Origin: Tiliqua scincoides
Lineage: Eukaryota > Chordata > Lepidosauria > Squamata > Scincidae
Length of the DNA stretch: 64,000 nucleotides
Direction of reading: 5' to 3'
NCBI RefSeq assembly: GCF_035046505.1
Contig: NC_089821.1
Coordinates: forward strand, 310,613,368 to 310,677,367
Positions 32,367 to 42,462 of the stretch are shown piece after piece. Positions within the stretch are counted from its first letter, which is position 1. Every line of letters starts with the position of its first letter. A program made the position numbers and the translations under genes. The notes under the pieces are model-generated. The model was given only the letters and a program-made list of their open reading frames with translations, did not search any database and had not been told where the DNA came from.

Positions 32367-33708
32367 TATCAGGGTATTGTATTGGCAACCTTCAGTCTCG
32401 AAAGACTATGGTATCGCGCTCTGAAAGGTGGTTCTGGCACAGCGTCTAGTGTGGCTGAAAAGGCCAATCCGGGAGTAACAATCCCTTCCACACCGGGAGC
32501 AAGTGCAGTCTGTCCCTGGTCTGTCTCCCTGACTATGGGCCTTCCTTCTTTGCCTCTTAGCCTCAGACTGTTGGCAAAGTGTCTCTTCAAACTGGGAAAG
32601 GCCATGCTGCACAGCCTGCCTCCAAGCGGGCCGCTCAGAGGCCAGGGTTTCCCACTTGTTGAGGTCCATCCCTAAGGCCTTCAGATCCCTCTTGCAGATG
32701 TCCTTGTATCGCAGCTGTGGTCTGCCTGTAGGGCGCTTTCCTTGCACGAGTTCTCCATAGAGGAGATCCTTTGGGATCCGGCCATCATCCATTCTCACGA
32801 CATGACCAAGCCAACGCAGGCGTCTCTGTTTCAGCAGTGAATACATGCTAGGGATTCCAGCACGTTCCAGGACTGTGTTGTTTGGAACTTTGTCCTGCCA
32901 GGTGATGCCGAGGATGCGTCGGAGGCAGCGCATGTGGAAAGCGCTCAGTTTCCTCTCCTGTTGTGAGTGAAGAGTCCATGACTCGCTGCAGTACAGAAGT
33001 GTACTCAGGACGCAAGCTCTGTAGACCTGGATCTTGGTATGTTCCGTCAGCTTCTTGTTGGACCAGACTCTCTTTGTGAGTCTGGAAAACGTGGTAGCTG
33101 CTTTACCGATGCGCTTGTTTAGCTCGGTATCGAGAGAATGAGTGTCGGAGATCGTTGAGCCAAGGTACACAAAGTCATGGACAACCTCCAGTTCATGCTC
33201 AGAGATTGTAATGCAGGGAGGTGAGTCCACATCCTGAACCATGACCTGTGTTTTCTTCAGGCTGATTGTCAGTCCAAAATCTTGGCAGGCCTTGCTAAAA
33301 CGATCCATGAGCTGCTGGAGATCTTTGGCAGAGTGGGTAGTGACAGCTGCATCGTCGGCAAAGAGGAAGTCACGCAGACATTTCAGCTGGACTTTGGATT
33401 TTGCTCTCAGTCTGGAGAGGTTGAAGAGCTTTCCGTCTGATCTGGTCCGGAGATAGATGCCTTCTGTTGCAGTTCCAAAGGCCTGCTTCAGCAGGACAGC
33501 GAAGAAAATCCCAAACAAGGTTGGTGCAAGAACACAGCCCTGCTTCACTCCGCTTCGGATGTCAAAAGGGTCTGATGTGGAGCCATCGAAGACAACAGTG
33601 CCCTTCATGTCCTTGTGGAAAGATCTGATGATGCTGAGGAGCCTGGGTGGACATCCAATCTTGGGGAGAATCTTGAAGAGGCCGTCTCTGCCTCTGCGTA
33701 TCAGGGTA
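32367..33708 (-). mobile_element. LINE-X copy, longest in the window (1322 bp)
   Basis: 10-bp duplications TATCAGGGTA at 32367-32376 and 33699-33708 enclose 32377-33698. One uninterrupted minus-strand frame from 33608 to 32406 gives 400 residues. It holds RT motifs FDIRSGVKQGCVLAPTLFGI and FLFADDAAV, thumb and connection CSESWT...MRCLRRILGITWQD, RWLGHVVRMDDGRIPKDLLY, and the C-terminal finger CSRCGRDC...GLFSHTRRC. FLFADD keeps the catalytic Asp pair. The endonuclease half is missing (5'-truncated). The 3' tail is CTGAAGGTTGCCAATAC without poly(A). The C-terminal finger recalls elements common in fish and invertebrates, but I cannot assign the clade. It sits in the 5' UTR of the L1. Confidence 0.9.
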
Positions 33709-33780
33709 ACTGCTGGTGATATATGCGATAACAGATATTTGAGTTTTACAGGAAAGAAGACATAAGAAGGAAGAAAAAGG

Positions 33781-34806
33781 ATGACAGGAAAAGGAGCGAA
33801 AGTTAGGGGCTCTCCCGCCCTGGAGTCAAGCTTGGGAAAACTAACAAAAGAGGAACTGAAAGGGAAAGATTGGAAGCAGACAATACAAGATAATATAGAA
33901 AAATTAGTGGCGATGGGACAGCAGCAGACAAATCAATTTCTGCAGGTTCAAGATAGTCTGAAAGTTTTAACTACACAACTAAATGATCTCAGTGTGCAAC
34001 TGAAAGCTGTTAAAGGCCAAGTAGATAATACACAAAAGATTAGAAAATTAGAAGAAAAGACAACAAAAGATCAATCTAGAATACTGGAGATAGAACAGAA
34101 CCAATATGATGGAGAGTCAAATTTAATGGAAATTCAGATGGAGAGTGCAGCTCAAGTGGTGAAAATACAAAATGTACCAGAACAGAAAGGGGAAGATACA
34201 CGACATCTGATTGGTCATTTAATATCAGAGTGGATCGACACGCCAACAGAGGAAATATGCATGGATCTGGATTCAGCAAGAAGAGTGAGCACTTTTTATC
34301 TAAGAAAACATGAACTACCAAGAGAAATCCATGTGAAATTTGTCAGAACTTTTTACAGAGATAAAATATTGAAGATCACACAGGAAAAGGAATGGATGGT
34401 GAAGGGTAGCAAAGTGAAAATTCTGAGACATGTCCCATGGAGAGTGCGAAAGGAGAGAAAAGAATATGAAGAGCTAGCAAAATTCTTAACAGGAAAGCAA
34501 ATACCATATAGATGGCTTCTCCCGGAAGGTATGTTTTTTCAATTCCAGTCACAGAGATATAATATAAATTCAACAATGAAAGTAGAAAATTTTTTGAGTA
34601 CAGTGATGAAAGATGAGATGAGAAATGAAGAAACTGAGGAAGAGGAACTGAGAAGAAAAGAGCTAGAGATTGTAGAAATGGAGTTGGAAGAAAAGAAATC
34701 AGATGATTCAGAGATAACTGAGGAATCAGAAAAGGAAGAAACTAGAGGGGCAAGGAGGCATTCACCGATAGCAACAAGAAGAAGAAAAAAAAGAGAAAGT
34801 GAATAG
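33781..34806 (+). CDS. L1 ORF1 protein, intact (341 residues)
   Basis: RNA-binding chaperone of the L1 ribonucleoprotein. Residues about 25-115 are heptad-rich (IEKLVAMG, VQDSLKVLTTQLNDLSVQLK, IRKLEEKTTKDQSRILEIEQ) and form the trimerising coiled coil. About 120-205 is the RRM (VVKIQNVPEQKGEDT, ARRVSTFYLRKHELPREIHV). About 206-275 is the C-terminal domain (RHVPWRVRKERKEYEELAKF, IPYRWLLPEGMFFQF). Beyond it is an extra ~65-residue tail, acidic (EETEEEELRRKELE, DDSEITEESEKEE) then basic (RRRKKRESE), not found in mammalian ORF1p as I know it. The start at 33781 follows the A-rich 3' end of the L1 5' UTR. No internal stop, so this is a retained open frame in a dead element, not a host gene. Confidence 0.9.
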   Translation: MTGKGAKVRGSPALESSLGKLTKEELKGKDWKQTIQDNIEKLVAMGQQQTNQFLQVQDSLKVLTTQLNDLSVQLKAVKGQVDNTQKIRKLEEKTTKDQSRILEIEQNQYDGESNLMEIQMESAAQVVKIQNVPEQKGEDTRHLIGHLISEWIDTPTEEICMDLDSARRVSTFYLRKHELPREIHVKFVRTFYRDKILKITQEKEWMVKGSKVKILRHVPWRVRKERKEYEELAKFLTGKQIPYRWLLPEGMFFQFQSQRYNINSTMKVENFLSTVMKDEMRNEETEEEELRRKELEIVEMELEEKKSDDSEITEESEKEETRGARRHSPIATRRRKKRESE

Positions 34807-35424
34807 TAAAAAGAAACATGATGGTTAAGGGAGGATGGAGTATTTACTCTGTCAACATAAATGGCTTAAATTCACCTCAAAAATGAAAGAAAGTCTTCCT
34901 TCAATTGTAAAAGTTAAATATGGATAGGTCATAATATTACATTAGAACAATGGGAATAGATTTGGAAATACTGTATAATATAAAATTTACTAGAGCAACA
35001 AATTTTAAAGAAAATGTACATAAAATGTTTTATAGATGGTACCAGTAAAACTGGTAAAAATGAATCAGAACATATCAAAAAATTGTTGGAAGTGTAAATG
35101 TGTAGAAGGGATGTTTTATCACATGCGGTGGACATGTTAAAAAAATGCAAGTATATTGGGAAATGGTAAGGAATCCAATACAAGAGATCATTGGATTTAC
35201 GATAACCAGAGTTAATTTTGCTTAATATTACCTTAGATATTATAGATAAAGAAAATGATGTGTATTTAGTTACTATGATAAGAACATAAGAACAGCCCCA
35301 CTGGATCAGGCCATAAGCCCATCTAGTCCAGCTTCCTGTATCTCACAGCGGCCCCACCAAATGCCCCAGGGAGCACACCTGATAACAAGAGACCTGCATC
35401 CTGGGACCCTCCCTTGTATCTGAC

Positions 35425-36563
35425 ATAGCCCATTGGCCCAACTATTATATGGCGTCCCCATATGGGTTACGGTAGCCAACAGCACTCTGGACCGAGTTGT
35501 GGCCGTTTTTTTTAGGAGGATTCTCGGAGTCCCAAACTCTATCCGGTTAGCAACGCTGACTCTTGAGTTGGGAGTCCACCTCCCCTCAACCATAGCATGG
35601 GCTATAACACTTAAATTCTGGCTCTGACTCCATCTGTCCCTTCCATCTGATTCCCTTCTTAATGACCTGTTAAGAGACCCCTTTTTGTCTAGCTGGTTTC
35701 ATAAAATCGATTCCAAATTGAACTCCTTAGATCTTCCTTTGGAATCTTTAGCGGGCCTCGACATTAACAGCACCTATAAGCTAATCCAAACCAGGCTCTG
35801 GGAAGCTGAATTTACCTCTCTTTCTGCTGATCTTAACCCAGTATGTTCCCCTCTTTCTTTTGGTTTCTGCCCCTTTACTAGGTCAGCCCTCTAAATATTT
35901 TGATACTCTAATACAGGGGTGCTCAAACTTTCAACTTTAGGGATGCTGGACCTTTAACAAGTGTATAGAAGAGAGAATTGCAGCAGGTGCAACTTGTCAT
36001 CCCACAGATGACAAGCTACACCTGCTGAAATTCTCTCTTCTATACACTTGTTAAAGGTCCAGCATCCCTAAAGTTGAAAGTTTGAGCACCCCTGCTCTAA
36101 TAAATTCCTCCCTTAGAAGGGCTTTTATGCTCGCGTGTTTTAATATTTTCCCCTCCTCGTATCATCTTGGCAGATTATCCCGCATTCCTCGGAACTGCAG
36201 ATTATGCTCCTTCTGTCATCTCAAACCGGACACACTTGAGCATATCCTAATCCATTGTCCAGCGCATTGTTCACTCAGAAAGCTGTATTTGGATCCCTTT
36301 TTACGGCATCCTACTGGCCCATTTATTGATCCTTTTTTGTTTTGTTAAGTGATAATCAGGCAAACATTACCATAGCAGTTGCCAGTTTTCTATCCCAAAT
36401 TATTAAAATATCCCCCCTTCCTGAACTCCCTTCTTTTTTTCTCTCTTCTCTTGAATCATTTCCCATCTCCCCTCCCCATAATGTTTATTCTTTTAGAGAC
36501 TGTTGTAATTTTGTTTACCCTTTTATATGCCAATAAAGGTATTATTGATTGATATAGCCCATT
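35425..36563 (+). mobile_element. LINE-Y, non-LTR retrotransposon 3' fragment of unassigned clade
   Basis: The element 35435-36553 is flanked by the 10-bp duplication ATAGCCCATT (35425-35434, 36554-36563) derived from CR1. It encodes AQLLYGVPIWVTVANSTLDR, FFRRILGVPNSIRLATLTLE, and after the MITE a Cys/His motif CRLCSFCHLKPDTLEHILIH followed by CPAHCSLRKLYLDP. The 3' end is AATAAAGGTATTATTGATTG with a short TTGAT tail. The E-(L/T)-G and C..C...H..C layout is that of ORF2 C termini in LINEs, but not L1, L2 or CR1. Two stops split the frame in addition to the MITE. Confidence 0.75.
35906..36102. mobile_element. foldback hAT MITE, 181-bp near-perfect palindrome
   Basis: 35914-36094 starts CAGGGGTGCTCAAACTTTCA and ends with its reverse complement. 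The arms pair almost perfectly for about 85 bp to a 5-nt centre in CTTGTCATCCCACAGATGAC. The 8-bp duplication CTCTAATA (35906-35913, 36095-36102) is perfect. It splits LINE-Y. Termini match the 6.1-kb MITE. Confidence 0.92.
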
Positions 36564-37085
36564 TCTAAAATCAGGAGGTTTGAGATATTAACTACTGCAA
36601 GGATTTTATATGTTAGATACTGGAAAGATATTAAAATTCCAATGAAAGATGAATTAATAGAGAAAATAATGAATGTGGCGGAAATGGATAGGCTTACAGA
36701 GATTTTGGATCAATAGCACAAACCAACACAGACAGAGCAATGGAGACCATTTTATGCTTGGTTGAAAATGAAGTTGTAGATGTGTAAGATGGGGCATTTA
36801 GATGAATATATTGTATACATGATATATTATACAGGATATGATATGATAGATAAATGATATTAAGAGGCTAAACTAGAAGAGAAACAAGATTAGAAGATAT
36901 GTATTGATTGATTAGATATATTGATATATGATTGCTTGCACCCTCCAATGGTGTGTTTCTGTATTTGTTTTTTGTGTGTGTTGTGTATTGAGTTTGTGTT
37001 TGTTATGTGTTTGTTCATATTTGTTGTTTGTTTTTATTTTGGAAAATAATAAAAAATTTTAAAAAAGAAAAAAAAGAGCTTAAAC

Positions 37086-37725
37086 AGGTGATCCTGATTT
37101 GCAATAATATTTGGAGGGAAACAAATCTTCTCTCTCTCTCCCCATTTCCCCCCAACATGCATAATGTGACAATTGATTTAAAACCGAACAAGCCAATAAG
37201 CATCTGTCACGATCTCTGATTAGGTTAATCAGAGTGTTCTGTTTCCTCAGTCAGGTTGTGTAGGAAGTAGGGCTTTCTTTTTTTTTAATTTTAAAATAAT
37301 TCTTCTTCCGCTCTTTTTATTTCACCACCCCTTGGCTGCCAAGACTATCACCAGGTGTTGTGTGGAAGGGGTGGCAGGCAGATATCCAGAGAAAGCAAAT
37401 GTTACAAGCAAGGGCTCCACTGGAGGGCCTGGCAGTTGGCTTCAGTGTGTCGTCTGGCAGGGGAAATGTTGTGACAGCTGAAACACATGCCGTTTCCTGA
37501 AAAGGGGACAGTCCAAGGCCTCCTGTGCATGTCCAACACCTCTCACATACTGGGAGTCTGGCTGCCAGTGCTTCATGGCCATGGGCACACACACCCCTCC
37601 CCCCCAGCTGCTTGAGATACAGAGACAGGCACGTCTGCAGAGGGTTTTCTAGCCTGGAGTGAAAGGGGAACTCTGACCAAAGCTGGGTGTGTTGCATGGA
37701 CAGAGGTCCTCAATGTCTCTAGGAG
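37086..37725. other. intergenic, short palindrome only
   Basis: A perfect 9-bp inverted repeat CTCTGATTA/TAATCAGAG near 37213-37233 is the only structure noted. No exon or transposon end. Confidence 0.4.
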
Positions 37726-37734
37726 AGAGAGAGA

Positions 37735-37766
<32 letters not shown>

Positions 37767-37770
37767 CAGA
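37726..37770. repeat. (AG)n/(TG)n simple repeat
   Basis: GAGAGAGAGAG, then GTGTGTGTGTGTGTG, then GAGAGAGAGAG. Confidence 0.95.
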
Positions 37771-38438
37771 GAGAGCACACAGGTCCACAGACCGCTCCAC
37801 TTCTCTTCCTCCCCAGATGATTTTTGCTGTGAACAACCGTCGGAGACTTGCACGTGCAGAGATCTCTGTGCATTCTCCTGTCCCAAGGGGCAGGACAGAG
37901 AGTGCCTTCTGCAACAACAAGGTGTGATGATGATGATGGCCACTAACTCAGATGGTGTTAAAAGGGATGAGACAAGTGCATAGAAGTTGAGGTCTATCAC
38001 AGTCAATGGACCCTCCATAGAGGGAGGATGCCAAGGAACACCAGTTGCCCAGAAATTAGGCAAGAGCGAGCCCTGACCTTGGGGAGGAAGCATCTTTTAC
38101 TATCAGACTGATACAAAAGTCTTACCTCCAGGAAACGTTAACTGCAACAAAGGTCTTTTGTTCTGAATTGCAACTTGCTCTCACTAGGTTGCACACACAC
38201 CGTGTTTACACACCCAGATAACACCAGATGCAGAAAAGATCTGTTGGAGAAAAAAGTCCAGTCCCCTTGGCTTCCCCTCCACCCCTGACATGAAGGGAGC
38301 AAGAGAAATTCCAGAATCAGATCCCTCTCTCACCCTCCTTGGAGGAGACAGGCACAGAGAACATAGCAAAGTCCCAGCATGTCTTGTGGCTTGTTATTCT
38401 GTTCATCAAAAATGCACCCAGGTGAATTCACCCATATA
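37771..38438. other. intergenic, no feature seen
   Basis: Unique-looking sequence. Open stretches beside the simple repeat are artefacts of its composition. Confidence 0.35.
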
Positions 38439-39271
38439 GTCCAGAACAGCAATTTTCAACTGGTGTGCTGCAACACACTGGTGTGCCATGACAGGTCCAC
38501 AGATGTGCCACAGGAGTGGAGAACAGTGGTTGATGTTGGAGTTGGTGCAACTCCGTCTGCTTCCACAGGTGGCAGGATACTGTCCATTGAAAGGGTTAAG
38601 CCATAGCCCAGTGACCCTACACTTTGACCTGTCCCCTTTGGATGACCTATGTGGGGACGTGGCCCAGACACAATAACTATCCCTTCTTCTCCGAGCACGC
38701 CCTCTCCTCCTCACCAAACACTGACCAGACAAGATGGGTCACAGCAGGGCTCTGCTGGTGATGCCATCTTGACCACATGGCACATGCAGGACAAGGCAGC
38801 TTCAGGGCCTTGTTGTCTTTTAAGTTAGTGTACCTCTGATCTCAATCAGATGCTGTAACCATACTTCTAATGAACTGTGAGTAAATGAATCTCCTTTGCA
38901 ACTTAAACCAGGCATTGCCGTTTTGTCTTTATTGATTAGCAGTCAGCCGGGTGTGGGAGGCTCCCTGGGGTTGATTCCCAGAAAGGGGGGGGGGTCTGCT
39001 GCTGAAGCTACTCTGCTTCCCCCCTAAAGAGGAAACCAGTTTAAGATATTCCTCCAACAGTTGAAAATAACTGAAGAAAATCTGGGTTCTGCGGCTCTGT
39101 TTTGAGGTCAACTGCCTGTAGTAACAAATTGTCCCTCCTTCTCCACTGGCAGAACCCAGAAGAGTCTCCCAGAAACCAGAAGTGGCATCACAAGAGGCAA
39201 AGACTATAGAGAAGTCCAGAGAGGTCAGTGTGCCATGAGAAAGAAAAATACTGAAAATCACTGGTTCAGAG
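38439..39271. mobile_element. hAT element (TTTTCAACC family), 817 bp
   Basis: 38447-39263 starts CAGCAATTTTCAACTGGTG and ends TACTGAAAATCACTGG-side with GTGTGCCATGAGA inside the right arm. Octamers GTCCAGAA and GTTCAGAG match at 6 of 8. Much longer than its relatives, with about 600 bp of extra non-coding interior; it could be a less deleted derivative or carry another insertion. Confidence 0.65.
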
Positions 39272-40303
39272 AATATGAAGCGTCACAGAACATGTTCTGC
39301 AACTGGAAGCCAGAGGATGCCCCACAATATTCCTCACAAAGACACCTGCATGGTCTTCACACTGCAGAACTTTCTGAAGCTGGTCTTCGGCTGTTTGCAC
39401 ACCCTGTCTGGGAGCTCAGTTTTTAAACTTCATTTTACAACCATCATTGGAGTGAACTGACTGCCAAGAGGTTTTTCGAGGAAAGAGACATTCATGGATG
39501 CTCATAAAGGATTCCTCTTGTTTACTGCCTTTAAAAGAAACCTCACAGGCTGTGAGCAAGCTGTGATCACACACTCACACTGACAACATGGAGATAACCC
39601 CCCCCCCCCAACACACTTGCTTCTAGCATGGGATTTGATAAAGATGCTCATGTTTAAACTGAGGGGGCCTGAGAATGTAAGCCTTGGACTTTCCCGTCAG
39701 TTCAGTCTCCTCCACCAGACCCCAAAGGTCCTCACCCAGGGGCAACAGGAGGAGCCGGACTTGGTATTCTGAGGAATGAAAAGGAAGCAGTGAAAACTGA
39801 AGGGGGCAGTGTGCTCTGAGCCAGCCAGATTTGGAGAGGAGCAAATGCAGGGGAGGGGGATAGAAATGATCCCTCCCACTTCAAGATTCAGAGAAAGCCA
39901 TGGGTTTGCATTTACTGTGCCTGGTGAGCACAGACCCTTAGCCAACCTGTGCCTCCTTTGCCCAGGACAGAGGTGGGGGCTTGATTTCCCACTAAGCAGC
40001 ATCTTTCTCAGTTCCAAACTTGCCCTGGAAATGGGTCACAGAAGATGGTCGCTGACATTGGTTTGCATTCTGGGAGCACAGGGGAGGTCAGGGACAAGAC
40101 CCCATCCCTTACAGCAGGACCTGGGTTCCAGAGAAATCACTAACTCCTGATGGGCCACTAGGGTCAGTCAACATTTGTGGACCCCTGACTATGTCAGTAC
40201 TGATATACTTGCCATGATTAGATACTTGTCAAATTCAGCAAAGGAGATCTGTGTGCAGGATTGACCTCTATGAATTGCATTGAGTACTGGTATGGCATTG
40301 AGT
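39272..40303. other. intergenic, poly(C) tract and a local 18-bp duplication
   Basis: A C-run at about 39599-39611. GCATTGAGTACTGGTATG is repeated in tandem at 40277-40294 and 40295-40312, next to the SINE-like insertion. Confidence 0.5.
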
Positions 40304-40524
40304 ACTGGTATGCGACGCCGCTGGAACCAACCGTATTGGCCTCTGCCTTTCCATTGGACCATTTCAGCGACGTGGAGAGGGGGGATTTGCTGCATCGGTA
40401 ACAGCCTATCCTCCATACCCACTTTACCCAGGCTTCGCGCACTGGAGAGGACACTCTGTTCCAGAACCACCATTCAGAGCGTGACACCATAGTCTTCCAA
40501 GACTGAAGGATGCCAACTGGTATG
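40304..40524 (+). mobile_element. SINE-like 203-bp element sharing the LINE-X tail
   Basis: 9-bp duplication ACTGGTATG (40304-40312, 40516-40524) flanks 40313-40515. The last ~75 bp (CCAGAACCACCATTCAGAGC, CCATAGTCTTCCAAGACTGA) matches the LINE-X 3' end. The first ~125 bp (CGACGCCGCTGGAACCAACC, CAGCGACGTGGAGAGG) is unrelated to any LINE-X copy here. I see no clear tRNA A/B boxes. Confidence 0.65.
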
Positions 40525-40831
40525 GATGCAAAACCTGCCTGCACTGAAATCTGAAGCCTGCTGATGCAGTTTTTAATGTTATTAACAAGACATTGTATGT
40601 GTCCAAGCTCTCTCTTTCAAAGGAAGGTGAGACTATATGATGACTATCCTGGGACCTGAGTCTGCGTTCGGGAAAATCCTATGGGAGAGTGAGAAGAGGA
40701 TAGACTGTGAAACATGGCAGTGCTCAAATGGAGGCATCCCAACTTTCCTGCTGTTTTGTCAGCCCCTCCCCACTGACTGTTCTAGAACAGTGGTTCCCAA
40801 AATTTTTAGCACCAGGACCCACTTTTTAAAA

Positions 40832-41294
40832 TTCTACTGCAGGGGTGTCCAAACATTTTGGCAGGAGGGCCACATCATCTCTCTGACATTGTATCATGGG
40901 GTCGGGAAAAAAGAGAATTAATTTATATTTAAAATTTGAATAAATTTACATAAATGAATTTATTAAAGATGGAGCTTATATGAATGAATGAAGGTCTTGC
41001 AGTAGCTCAAGGCCTATAAAAGGCCTTGCACAAAGCAAGGCCAGCCTTTCCTTCACTGCCACTGCTGCATCACAGAAGTGAAACAGGAAGTAGTGGAGGG
41101 AACCCTCATCCCACAGCTCCGGTGAGAGGTCAAACAGTCGTCCTCACACTGAAGCAGTTACGTTGGGCCAGCAAAGGCTCCAGCAAGTCTCCAGAGGCTC
41201 ACAGGAGACTGGGGGCTTCCCGTGGGCCGGATTGGGAGCCCCTGAGGGCCACAAGTAGCCCCTGGGTCAGGGTTTAGGCACCCCTGCTCTATTG
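40832..41294. mobile_element. hAT MITE (CAGGGGTGTCCAAAC termini), 447 bp
   Basis: 40840-41286 starts CAGGGGTGTCCAAACATTTT and ends GGTTTAGGCACCCCTG. Octamers TTCTACTG and CTCTATTG match at 6 of 8. A close relative lies at 58217-58657. It is inserted 52 bp inside the larger hAT. Confidence 0.82.
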
Positions 41295-41334
41295 GAACTC
41301 ACCAAGACTTTTACCAGACTTTTAAAAAAGAGCG

Positions 41335-41403
41335 GGTTCAGAGTAGAGGGACAAGGATGATCAGAGGGCTGGAGGATAAGCCCTATGAAGAAAGGTTGAG
41401 GTG
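41335..41403 (+). mobile_element. CR1 LINE scrap
   Basis: AGGGACAAGGATGATCAGAG through CCCTATGAAGAAAGGTTGAG corresponds to the CR1 RT segment before LGLFSLEK (KGTRMIRGLEDKPYEERL). Confidence 0.65.
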
Positions 41404-42462
41404 TTAAGTGAAAAGCCCCCTTTTCCTTAGTTGTGATTTTATATCTGGTTATGTTAGTAAAACATCATGCAGGCCACCCTCCTCCCAGCACACTTTTCCA
41501 AAAAACTCTGGTCAAGCTACAAGCTCATGGATTACACAACCTCCCCTTCCATGTGAATTGTTTTAATCCAATCACTGTTTATGCAAACACATTAAACTTC
41601 TCACACAGGCCAAATTCAGGTAAAATCACAAGCTCATGGTGACAACAATCAACCCCCCTAGGGTCAAGGAGTCTGGCATAGTAAATCATTGTTTAAATGT
41701 CTCTATTCTTTGTATTGTTTAACTCAATCACTGCTTAAGTACCGTATGCAGATTTGAACGGCCTTCCTGGTTTACTGCATGTTGTAAGTTCCCCCCCCCC
41801 CCAGGAAGCCAGCCATTGCTGATAACTGACTTCCTGATCATTCATTGTTTTACATACTCCAAGTACCCCACTGTGTGTAGTAAGCAAGCACATCCAGGTC
41901 GGCTCTAGGTCACATCCAGGTCATTAAAAAAAACAACCCTTTTTAAGAGAGGGCTTCGCCACATGCTCTCTCTCTCTGACTCTTCCCCCCAAGGCAGAAG
42001 GTCCTCCTCCCAGGACTCCTCCCCCCCCATCCAACTGCTCTACAAGAAAGGTAACTATATTGCGTCTGGAACTCTTTCCCTTCTCTCCCCCCCCCCACTC
42101 TTTTCCTCCCCTTCACTCCCCAGCAACTGGGATTGGCAGATCAGGGACCCCTAAAATCCTTCCCTACAATCTTTCCCTTTTTCTAATCTTCTCGGATGCA
42201 CCAAATACTTTTCACATGCAACCACCATAAGCTAGGTGCACTAGATGCAAGTACTAGAAATATATACTTATCATTTTTCCATGTGCATTACATTTACCTG
42301 TGTGCTTTTGTGATAAAAATATAATCTTTTATTGAAAGTTATCTTTCTCTCAGTCTCCTCATTAACCTAAAGGGAATTTTTCTGCATTACGCCATCTTGT
42401 TATCCAGCCTGCGATCCTGAAGTTCCAAAAAGGGTAGTATACTAATTCCCCTAAACATAACA
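41404..42462. mobile_element. possible solo LTR-like sequence, uncertain
   Basis: A ~1-kb non-coding stretch beginning TG and ending CA, with a TATA-like and a downstream A/T-rich poly(A)-like region. No coding parts and no clear short target duplication are seen. It may be a fossil solo LTR or just the interior of the surrounding hAT. Confidence 0.25.

Larger units (their letters stand above)
35277..36577 (-). mobile_element. CR1 LINE 3' fragment, split by LINE-Y
   Basis: The left part (35277-35434) is the reversed CR1 3' end (AAGAACATAAGAACAGCCCC). The right part (36554-36577) is its continuation (ATAGCCCATTTCTAAAATCA). Removing the inserted LINE-Y restores the usual CR1 order. Confidence 0.88.
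34818..36780 (+). pseudogene. L1 ORF2 remnants, deleted and split
   Basis: After ORF1, ATGGTTAAGG at 34821 starts ORF2 (GWSIYSVNINGLNSPQK, the endonuclease N terminus). Within about 60 bp this gives way to C-terminal sequence, so the endonuclease, RT and most of ORF2 are deleted. The C-terminal block FKENVHKMFYRWY and the Cys motif region follow to about 35276. The CR1 insertion interrupts, and the reading resumes at about 36578 (TARILYVRYWKDI, EQWRPFYAWLKMK). Several stops are present. Confidence 0.8.
31399..37085 (+). mobile_element. L1 LINE insertion with 12-bp target-site duplications, invaded by four other elements
   Basis: AAGAGCTTAAAC at 31399-31410 and 37074-37085 flanks the element (31411-37073). 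The left end GGGGGAGGGGAGGGG is a typical L1 5' UTR start and the right end is A-rich after AATAATAAAAAA. In order: 5' UTR (interrupted by LINE-X at 32377-33698), intact ORF1 (33781-34806), the first codons of ORF2 (IYSVNINGLNSPQK, about 34845), an internal deletion, the ORF2 C-terminal region (FKENVHKMFYRWY at about 35010), a CR1 that itself carries LINE-Y and a hAT MITE, and the ORF2 end (TARILYVRYWKDIKIPMKDE). Full-length at both ends but unable to move because of ORF2. Confidence 0.88.

Noticed and set aside
37735-38093. Open frames rich in Ser-His-Thr or Cys-Val
   Set aside because: Translations of the (TG)n/(AG)n simple repeat.
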